DNA of 64,000 nucleotides from Urechidicola vernalis. Its GTDB lineage: Bacteria; Bacteroidota; Bacteroidia; Flavobacteriales; Flavobacteriaceae. Shown one piece after another: positions 57,754 through 64,000 of this stretch. Position numbers and translations under genes: made by a program. Under the pieces are notes generated by a model. That model worked only from the letters and a program-made list of their open reading frames with translations, did not search any database and was not told the origin of the DNA. The first letter of the stretch is position 1. Each line of letters opens with the position of its first letter. The stretch covers positions 682,001-746,000 of the forward strand of contig NZ_JAVRHV010000001.1 of assembly GCF_031846385.1 (NCBI RefSeq), given 5' to 3'.

Positions 57754-59105
57754 GGATTAATTCTTTCTAAAATAATTGTTTTCTTATTTGAAATAGTCAT
57801 TAATGATAGGCCATACAAAAACGCAGGCATAGCAAGCCTCATAGCAGAATGGTTGATGGTTAAAAACCAGAAGATCAGAAAAGCACTTAAATAGGCTCTA
57901 TCTTCTAGCGGCTGTTTATACATATTAAGCAATGGTACTACTAATAGCAGAAAAATGATGAAAAGTCCTATTAAACCATGTTCGCCCAATAGTCTACTCA
58001 TTTCGTTATGTGAAGCCACTCGATAACCTAGCTCATCAATTCGCTTATATTTTCCTGTTCCTACACCCATTCCAAAAAATGGATTTTCAAAAAAACCTTC
58101 CAATTCATTTTTAAAAATTGTGACTCTGCCTGCCGAAATATCTGTTTTTGCAACACCTCTTGCATTCTTATTGGTATATCTATTTAGTAGCATTCCACCC
58201 GTCACATTTGAGGTATATAAAAAGAGTGGAATAGCTGCTCCTAATAATAATATAAAATACTTTAAAACATGGTAAATCGTATTTTTTCTACTTAATAAAT
58301 AAAATACAGCAAAAACTGTGATGGCAAAAACTCCAGTTATTAGTCCACCTCTAGAAAGGGTAACTAACCCTCTATAACTTATATAAATCAAAATAATAAC
58401 ATCCAATATCAAAAATCCTGAAAACTTTTTAGATACTAAAAGATAAATTGAAAAAATGAATACTCCAATTCCTAATATCGAAGCTACTTGATTTGGTCCA
58501 TACCCTCCCGATGCTGCTCTGTTAGAGACTCCTCCAAAAACAATTTCTTGTAAGTCTGGTGTTTTAAAAAAAATGTAAGCCACCATAGAAATAATGGGTA
58601 AACCCATATATTTTAAAATGTTTAACATCGTTGCCTTAGAAATTTTTCGATGGTACATATACAACCCACAAATCCCTAACAAAATTGGACCAGAAAGATT
58701 AAAAACTATATTGGTTCGTATAGACTCAGGATAAGGAATATCTGAGAAAGTTATGCCAATTAATAATAGTAAAATATAAATAATATAAACTGGAGAAACT
58801 CCATGACGTTTCTTTTCAACTATCAAACCAGTTATTAAAAAAATTAGCACCATGTATTTTGGAAATTCATAAAACAACAACCCTTTAGACATTCGAAACA
58901 ATACTTCAGAACCTACAACATATGCCGACCATAAAACGGCCTCTTGGTTTTTATTCTTCGTAATTATTATGGACGTAAAAGCTATTACAAATAAAGTAAT
59001 ATTCAATGTCTTCGAAATTGTTCTATTAAGCAATAGAATTCCCAAAGCCATATGTAAGGCTACCAAAAGTAAATTTATGTTAAGTAGATACTTTTTAGAT
59101 GTCAT
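57750..59105 (-). CDS. O-antigen polymerase / ligase (Wzy/WaaL family)
   Basis: A 451-residue polytopic inner-membrane protein with about 12 helices and one larger periplasmic loop (about 290-370). The Wzy_C signature is visible: TLSRGGLITGV near residue 250, and FGMGVGTGKYKRIDELG followed by ASHNEMSRLLGEHGLIGLF near 360-378, with the His of the conserved HNxxxxxxxExG element. It either polymerises the repeat units made by the neighbouring glycosyltransferases or attaches chains to lipid A core; the two cannot be told apart by sequence alone. The stop overlaps the start of the fusion gene by four bases and the start overlaps the previous gene by 11 bases. Confidence 0.88.
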   Translation of the reverse strand: MTSKKYLLNINLLLVALHMALGILLLNRTISKTLNITLFVIAFTSIIITKNKNQEAVLWSAYVVGSEVLFRMSKGLLFYEFPKYMVLIFLITGLIVEKKRHGVSPVYIIYILLLLIGITFSDIPYPESIRTNIVFNLSGPILLGICGLYMYHRKISKATMLNILKYMGLPIISMVAYIFFKTPDLQEIVFGGVSNRAASGGYGPNQVASILGIGVFIFSIYLLVSKKFSGFLILDVIILIYISYRGLVTLSRGGLITGVFAITVFAVFYLLSRKNTIYHVLKYFILLLGAAIPLFLYTSNVTGGMLLNRYTNKNARGVAKTDISAGRVTIFKNELEGFFENPFFGMGVGTGKYKRIDELGYRVASHNEMSRLLGEHGLIGLFIIFLLLVVPLLNMYKQPLEDRAYLSAFLIFWFLTINHSAMRLAMPAFLYGLSLMTISNKKTIILERINP

Positions 59106-60219
59106 AAATTACCTTTTCGACTAATTGATCATTATAATATTGATATGTAAATTTTTGTACCTGTACGTAATTGCTTAAAATCATTTTTTTGCATATTGCA
59201 TGATCTAAATTGATAACATATTCCAATAACTCAGTTAATTTATCTACAGTATTTGGCGCTATCAAAAAACCATTTTTCATATTCGTAATATATTGACTTA
59301 TACAAGAAACATCTGAAACTATTGGAATGCAACCATAATTCATTGCCTCTCCAATAACTTTAGGAAACCCTTCATTATCTGAAGGTAGCACTATAAATTG
59401 ACAATTCTTATAAATTTCAATAATTTCATCCTTATTTAAAAACCCCGTAAAATTAATGGTACATTTTACATCTTTTAAACCGAATTTATACTTTTGAATT
59501 TGATTCCCTCCACCCACAAAATAAAATGTATCAATATACTTGCAATCTATACCATTCAATACTTCAATAATTTTATCAACACCCTTTTTTTCGTTTAAAG
59601 CCCCTACAAAACAAAAATTCACCTTTTTTGAATCCCATTTTTTTTCTTCAATAACTTTTTTTCCTTTTACTCTATCTTCTTCAGTTAAGCAAGGGTTTTC
59701 AAAAGAAATACAATGTCTATGCTGATTATTCCATGCACCATTTATGGTAACTTTTCTTCTTTGATTTTTTAAGAACCAGCGCTGAAAAGCAAATCCAAAA
59801 GCTGGATTTATTTCCTTCCAATTCCCTGCATATTTAAACCATCCTTTTTTTGAACAAAAAAAAGTAAGATACGGAATTAAGTATACTCCCATTCCTGTTG
59901 GTGCTCTAAATTGAAAAACATCTACTTTTTTAAAAACTTGATTTACTTTTGATATTACTTCAGGTATTTGCCAAATAATATCCAATTTATCTTTTAAATT
60001 TTTACCTCCTACTCTATTAATGGGAACAAATACAACTTTTTCATTGATATATGGAATTGAACTAGTTGGTATTTCTGTCTCAACTAAAGCCGCAATATGG
60101 TAAATCTCTTCAAAAATAGTAGTCAAGTGATTAATTTCAGTAACAGTAGCCCCCCAGCCTTCAATGGTTCCATCAGGTCTTTTATAATGTTGTGTATGTG
60201 ATATTATGGCTAATTTCAA
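59095..60219 (-). CDS. glycosyltransferase family 4
   Basis: A 374-residue GT-B enzyme. It opens KLAIISHTQHYKRPDGTIEGWG, has the acceptor domain with QFRAPTGMGVYLIPYL and FKYAGNWKE, and a donor domain with FCFVGALNEKKGVDKIIEVL, YFVGGGNQIQKYKF, and LPSDNEGFPKVIGEAMNYGCIPIVS with both Glu of the EX7E motif. The donor sugar is unknown. Start is TTG at 60219, and its first three bases with the next one form TTGA with the stop of the upstream gene, an arrangement that favours coupled translation. Overlaps the polymerase gene by 11 bases. Confidence 0.88.
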   Translation of the reverse strand: MKLAIISHTQHYKRPDGTIEGWGATVTEINHLTTIFEEIYHIAALVETEIPTSSIPYINEKVVFVPINRVGGKNLKDKLDIIWQIPEVISKVNQVFKKVDVFQFRAPTGMGVYLIPYLTFFCSKKGWFKYAGNWKEINPAFGFAFQRWFLKNQRRKVTINGAWNNQHRHCISFENPCLTEEDRVKGKKVIEEKKWDSKKVNFCFVGALNEKKGVDKIIEVLNGIDCKYIDTFYFVGGGNQIQKYKFGLKDVKCTINFTGFLNKDEIIEIYKNCQFIVLPSDNEGFPKVIGEAMNYGCIPIVSDVSCISQYITNMKNGFLIAPNTVDKLTELLEYVINLDHAICKKMILSNYVQVQKFTYQYYNDQLVEKVIYDI

Positions 60220-61322
60220 GACTCTATCAACTTTATATATTTGTTAATTATATAATGCCAATCATGTTCTAAAGCCCAAATTCTTGCTTCCTGGGCATAC
60301 AAATTATGGTCTTGCTTAATCATTTTTACTGCTTCTAATAGTTGATTTGCATCTTTAGGATCTATCAATAGCCCTGACTTATAATTTAAAATAGACGATT
60401 CAATTCCACTGTTTATTGAACCAATTGCAGGAATGCCCAATGCATTTGCTTCTAATATTGCAATTCCAAATCCTTCTATTTCTCCATCAGATGATTCTTC
60501 ACTTAACATTACAAATATATCACTATCCTCTAATAATTGAATTAATCTCTTTTGGGAAACCACTCCATAGATTGCTATTTGCTTTTCAACCCCTAACTTT
60601 TTTGCTTGAGCCAATAATCGATCTCTATCTGATGGAATACCGACAATATGATAACTAATATCTGGATATTGCTTCTTTAAAGAAGGCAAAGCATTTATTA
60701 CATTATGCTGCCCTTTTCGTTGACTTAAGGCACCTACTGTTATCAATTGTAATTCTTTTGAATTCTTTCTTTTATATGTAAACTTAAAATCCTTTATTTC
60801 AATTCCATTTGGAATTATTGTAACTTCTTTATTTATGTTTGAAATCAGTTTCTTTGTATAAGCCGAAACCGCTATAATTTTATCAAATTTTTTAAGTGCT
60901 TTATTTGTAAATGAGCGATGAAATTTATTCTTTAGATTCACCTCTGAACCATGAACAATTCCTAAGATTTCTTTTTTATGAAAAAAAATAGTTAGACCCA
61001 CCAACCAAAGTGAAAATCTACCTGATGCCACTATTTTATCTGGTTTTTCACGCTGGAAAGTTCTAAAAAAATACAAGATTCTTTTAAAATATGTTAAGAA
61101 CCCTAGTTTGGATCTATTGATACGGATGGTTTTAAATATTTGCCTTGTATCAAAAGACATTTCTTCGGCAATACTCTCTTTTGATCTATTATTTGTATAA
61201 ACCACAACTTCTTTTCCTTGTTCCGTTAATTTTTTTGACAAGTTGTAGGCATGATTTCCAATCCCACCGGGTTGAGGAGGGAATTCAGAACTGACAATCA
61301 ATATTTTTTTAGAGTCTTTCAA
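60216..61322 (-). CDS. glycosyltransferase family 4
   Basis: A 368-residue GT-B enzyme with the classic opening ILIVSSEFPPQPGGIGNHAYNLS, in which the glycine-rich loop binds donor phosphate. The linker GIVHGSEVNLKNKFH, the donor half with LQLITVGALSQRKGQHNVINAL, YHIVGIPSDRDRLLAQA, and EGFGIAILEANALGIPAIGS (EX7E) make GT4 sure. Sugar specificity unknown. Start is a TTG 14 bases inside the end of the GT2 gene; no ATG is available before the first strand. Stop overlaps the next gene by four bases. Confidence 0.9.
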   Translation of the reverse strand: MKDSKKILIVSSEFPPQPGGIGNHAYNLSKKLTEQGKEVVVYTNNRSKESIAEEMSFDTRQIFKTIRINRSKLGFLTYFKRILYFFRTFQREKPDKIVASGRFSLWLVGLTIFFHKKEILGIVHGSEVNLKNKFHRSFTNKALKKFDKIIAVSAYTKKLISNINKEVTIIPNGIEIKDFKFTYKRKNSKELQLITVGALSQRKGQHNVINALPSLKKQYPDISYHIVGIPSDRDRLLAQAKKLGVEKQIAIYGVVSQKRLIQLLEDSDIFVMLSEESSDGEIEGFGIAILEANALGIPAIGSINSGIESSILNYKSGLLIDPKDANQLLEAVKMIKQDHNLYAQEARIWALEHDWHYIINKYIKLIES

Positions 61323-62634
61323 TTCGAGGACCTTCTTTTAATTTTTCACTAGATAAACTCCAGGAACGAACTACTTGAATACCAATCAGCGGTAATACTA
61401 ACACGGAAATAAAAACGCCAACCAACAACATTTTTTTATTTCGCTTAAAGCGATACGGCATAATCGAAGGTGGAATTGATTTTAACAAGGCATAAATAGA
61501 AAGTTTCGCTCCAAAATACTTCCTATACAAATACAGAACACTTGGAACTGGCCTAGGAGCAAACCACTTGGAAGGTCTAAAAGCATCCCAAGAACCCAAC
61601 TCTCTCAAACCTCCTGTAGGTGCTTTAACATCAACACAAGACGCAAAAGGATTAGAAACACTTTTCATATTTTCCAAATAGCACCGTAAACCGAACTCAC
61701 CATCGCCCATTCGCTGACCTTCAAATTGTCGATCAAATAAACCTACTTTTTCAAATACCTTCTTACTTAATAACGCATTCCCAGTGGCAAATTGCTTTGC
61801 TGCTGCATAAAAAGATCTATTTTTAGGAATACTTCCACCTTCAGGATAAAATACTCCTGCTGAGATATCAGCTTCAAAAGCATCAATACACTTCAAATGC
61901 TCTTCAATCCAATTTTCATTAATTCGTACATCATCCTCAGACAGGGCAATAAAACTCCCCTGTGCTTCTCGAATGGCCGTATTTCTAGCTAACCATAAAG
62001 CTTTTTCTTGTTGTCTAATTAAATTTATGTTTAAATCAAACATGTTATAAAACTCAGGATTATAATCATCAGATTGATCAACAACTACTATTTCAAATTC
62101 ATTATAGGTTTGTTTTTCAAAATCTCTTAGCACTTTTTCCAAATGGTTATATCTATTTAAAGTAGGAATAACCACAGTCACCAAAGGTCTCGATTTTATC
62201 AACTTAGAATCATACGCTTTCAAATCTCCCTTATTTACCAGTGGGTTTTCATTAGTATACTTATCAAACTTCTTTGAATTAGAAAATGCTCTAAACTCTT
62301 TGAATGGATTATGAAAAGTAGCAATCCTAATCAATAAACAATATATTACCCATACACTTTGAAAATACTTTCTTACAAACCGATATTCATCTTCCAAAGG
62401 CAAATCTGGAAATGAATTCAAACGTTCCGTGTTTTCTAAATATCCTTTATTAATCACTTGCCAAGAAAGATCTAACTCCTTTGCTGCACTAGTAGAGTAC
62501 GATTCATCCATATCTAAATCCCCTATAATATCTTTAGAAATATTTGAGACTTTTGGGTATTCAAACCAACCATTATACTTCTTTAGATTAAAATAATTTG
62601 TTGGTTGTACGTATTTTAAAAACTGAAAAATCAT
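61309..62634 (-). CDS. glycosyltransferase family 2 with N-terminal extension
   Basis: A 441-residue protein. The GT2 (GT-A fold) domain occupies about 148-365: PLVTVVIPTLNRYNHLEKVL, IVVVDQSDD, the metal-binding ALSEDDVRIN in the DXD position, and FEGQRMGDGEFGLRC. It is preceded by about 145 residues of unknown relation, including an aromatic-hydrophobic segment (VWVIYCLLIRIAT near 95), and followed by a membrane helix (about 400-425) that probably anchors it to the inner membrane. ATG start in an ATGA overlap with the upstream gene. The extension could be an acceptor-binding module; no family recognised. Confidence 0.85.
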   Translation of the reverse strand: MIFQFLKYVQPTNYFNLKKYNGWFEYPKVSNISKDIIGDLDMDESYSTSAAKELDLSWQVINKGYLENTERLNSFPDLPLEDEYRFVRKYFQSVWVIYCLLIRIATFHNPFKEFRAFSNSKKFDKYTNENPLVNKGDLKAYDSKLIKSRPLVTVVIPTLNRYNHLEKVLRDFEKQTYNEFEIVVVDQSDDYNPEFYNMFDLNINLIRQQEKALWLARNTAIREAQGSFIALSEDDVRINENWIEEHLKCIDAFEADISAGVFYPEGGSIPKNRSFYAAAKQFATGNALLSKKVFEKVGLFDRQFEGQRMGDGEFGLRCYLENMKSVSNPFASCVDVKAPTGGLRELGSWDAFRPSKWFAPRPVPSVLYLYRKYFGAKLSIYALLKSIPPSIMPYRFKRNKKMLLVGVFISVLVLPLIGIQVVRSWSLSSEKLKEGPRIERL

Positions 62635-63806
62635 TCGGTATAAAATGTTACAAACTCTTGTTGCTGCTTTTTTAAATTAAACTCTTTCTTAACTCTATCC
62701 ATGGCAAAATCAGTTATCTTTTTCTTTAAGTTTTTTTCCAATTCAATAATTTCTGCAATTTTAGTTGCTAATTTTTCTGGGCTTCGTTTTGGCACAACCC
62801 AACCACTTTTATTATGCAGCACATTCTCTGACAATCCCTCTGCATCCGAAACGACGCATAATAAGCCCATTGCTTGGGCTTCTATAACAGCATTACAAAA
62901 TCCTTCCGAAATACTGTATTGTACATAAATATCATGAGCAACTAATAACTCCTTAATAGTGCTATGAGGCACTTTTCCTATAAGTTGAACTTCTTTTTCC
63001 AATCCCAATTGATAGCGGATATACATTAACTTTTCATATTCAGTTCCTTCACCAATAATTGTATATTGAAAATCAATTCCTTTATCCTTTAGTAATTTTA
63101 AGGCTTGTAGTGTATAAGTCAAGCCCTTCTTCCAATGCAAACGTGCTACGGTCATTATTTTAATCGTGTCACTACTCTTTTGATGGTCTGCATCTGCTCT
63201 ATTAAAATTATTGACATCAATGGCTGGTGTAATTTTTTGAAATGGAATTTCACTATTCAACCCATTAGTTAAGGCCAATTGATATAAATCATTGGAAATG
63301 GTATGCACCTTATCCACCTGCTCCCATAAAACCTTATAACAATTGGGATACTTGATAGGATATATAGCCATATCAAACCCACGAAAACTCACCGCCATTT
63401 TTGCTTTGATAGCTTTGGCAACATGTTCCTTCCCTAATGCCATGGTAGCAAATCCAAAATGTAACCAATCTAATTTTTTTGTGAGTATATGCATGTTTAC
63501 ATATACCTTTTTAATAACTCCAATCCAACCAGTTCCATACACCCGTTCAGTTTGCATAAACCTAAGACAAACTTGAAAGTGGCGTATAAAAAGTAAAAAC
63601 ACTTTTAAAACGTAATACAGTTGCTTAACAATGTTTCGCCTATAAATTGGTAATGCTGTATTAACTGTACATAAATCAAAGGCTTCTTCTCCAGATTGCA
63701 CAAATAAAATGACTTCATGACCATGCCGCTGTAACCCCTTGATCTTAGAAACAAAAAAGGTCTCCGAATAACTGGGTGGTTTTGAAAGTACAATACCTAT
63801 TTTCAT
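62631..63806 (-). CDS. glycosyltransferase family 4 (WcaL/colanic acid-like)
   Basis: A 391-residue GT-B enzyme. The opening IGIVLSKPPSYSETFFVSKI with KGLQRHGHEVILFV, the middle HFGFATMALGKEHVAKAIKAK and SFRGFDMAIYP, and the donor half with KIMTVARLHWKKGLTYTLQAL, YTIIGEGTEYEKL, and YSISEGFCNAVIEAQAMGLLCVVSD, with the EX7E pair, resemble colanic-acid cluster glycosyltransferases such as WcaL. Sugar unknown. Both ends overlap neighbours by four bases in ATGA form (63803-63806 and 62631-62634), so it is inside the same transcript. Confidence 0.9.
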   Translation of the reverse strand: MKIGIVLSKPPSYSETFFVSKIKGLQRHGHEVILFVQSGEEAFDLCTVNTALPIYRRNIVKQLYYVLKVFLLFIRHFQVCLRFMQTERVYGTGWIGVIKKVYVNMHILTKKLDWLHFGFATMALGKEHVAKAIKAKMAVSFRGFDMAIYPIKYPNCYKVLWEQVDKVHTISNDLYQLALTNGLNSEIPFQKITPAIDVNNFNRADADHQKSSDTIKIMTVARLHWKKGLTYTLQALKLLKDKGIDFQYTIIGEGTEYEKLMYIRYQLGLEKEVQLIGKVPHSTIKELLVAHDIYVQYSISEGFCNAVIEAQAMGLLCVVSDAEGLSENVLHNKSGWVVPKRSPEKLATKIAEIIELEKNLKKKITDFAMDRVKKEFNLKKQQQEFVTFYTE

Positions 63807-64000
63807 CGAACAGATTGAATATAAAGTTCTTCGTGTCTTTTAACACACTTATCAATTGTAAAGTTTTCTAAAACCACCTCACGCATTTTCATCTGTAATA
63901 ATTCCTTTTCTTTTTTTGGCAATTGCCTAATCATTAAAATCTTTTCTTTCAACTCAACTGTATTTGATGGCTTAAATAAATGCTCAGAAAAAGAGGCTAA
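63803..64000 (-). CDS. glycosyltransferase (GT4-type), C-terminal end only
   Basis: The minus-strand frame is open from the right edge to a TGA at 63805-63803, giving 65 residues: LASFSEHLFKPSNTVELKEK, then KEKELLQMKMREVVLENFTI and DKCVKRHEELYIQSVR. The pattern (short acidic segment, ELKEKI helix, MR-VV-ENFTID-C--RHEELY) is that of the last helices of a GT4 glycosyltransferase, where the C-terminus folds back on the first domain. The catalytic part lies outside the window. Its stop overlaps the next start as ATGA, so the exopolysaccharide transcript continues from beyond the right edge. Confidence 0.7.
   Translation of the reverse strand, partial: LASFSEHLFKPSNTVELKEKILMIRQLPKKEKELLQMKMREVVLENFTIDKCVKRHEELYIQSVR

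Noticed and set aside
1..64000. CRISPR arrays, insertion sequences, prophage, rRNA and tRNA genes
   Set aside because: No regularly spaced repeats, transposase or integrase genes, or structured RNA genes were found on either strand; all large frames are explained by the listed genes.

Overview
The window looks like chromosomal DNA of a member of the Flavobacteriaceae (phylum Bacteroidota); the genus cannot be fixed from the sequence. The evidence is the low GC content, dense short genes, promoters of the Bacteroidota type (TAnnTTTG -7 box, often followed by GCA and lying only a few bases before the ATG), frequent TTG starts, and families typical of the group: TonB-dependent receptor with DUF4249 lipoprotein, DUF6452/DUF6048 pair, CarboxypepD_reg-like proteins, VPS10-like propeller protein, YtxJ bacillithiol-type protein, DUF4105/Lnb protein. 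I see no rRNA or tRNA gene, insertion sequence, prophage or CRISPR array. No intergenic stretch exceeds 300 bases; the longest (29696-29981) holds only a promoter for the cytochrome gene.

1-13.3 kb: a truncated outer-membrane-type protein, a small secreted unknown, a membrane adenylate cyclase with TPR sensor, DUF2059 protein and glyA (serine/glycine/C1 metabolism), fahA (tyrosine breakdown), ytxJ divergent from clpB, an NTF2-like lipoprotein, an aldose epimerase, two small minus-strand enzymes and the tRNA methylthiotransferase mtaB. 13.3-26.8 kb: an esterase-like hydrolase, a lytic transglycosylase with a half-size TauE permease, an outer-membrane protein, a nitronate monooxygenase-mnmA operon, a CarboxypepD_reg protein, a VPS10-like protein, a TonB receptor-DUF4249 uptake pair and an ABC ATPase whose first half has lost its P-loop.

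26.9-41.8 kb: YfcC transporter, rocD, a lipoprotein cytochrome c, rlmD with DUF6452/DUF6048, an operon of 2-oxoglutarate oxygenase, SUI1 factor and nucleoside phosphorylase, a signal-less periplasmic-binding-fold protein, a 43-residue lipoprotein, an M28 peptidase, a GNAT enzyme, valS and a DUF1573 protein. 41.8-52.7 kb: RNA methyltransferase, another methyltransferase with a ZIP transporter, recQ (without the usual zinc cysteines), an envelope operon kdsD-tatC-AhpD-like-lptB, convergent pssA, a YheT-like hydrolase, and a DUF4105/Lnb-like probable lipoprotein N-acyltransferase.

52.7-64.0 kb: a tightly overlapping minus-strand exopolysaccharide/O-antigen cluster that continues beyond the right edge: at least six glycosyltransferases, an O-antigen polymerase/ligase, an initiating sugar-phosphate transferase as the last gene, and a remarkable 805-residue fusion of a GT4 glycosyltransferase with a CapK/PaaK-type adenylate-forming domain. 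The fusion is the most unusual item here. Genes of the cluster overlap by 1-14 bases or nearly touch, several through ATGA or TTGA junctions, which implies one transcript with coupled translation.
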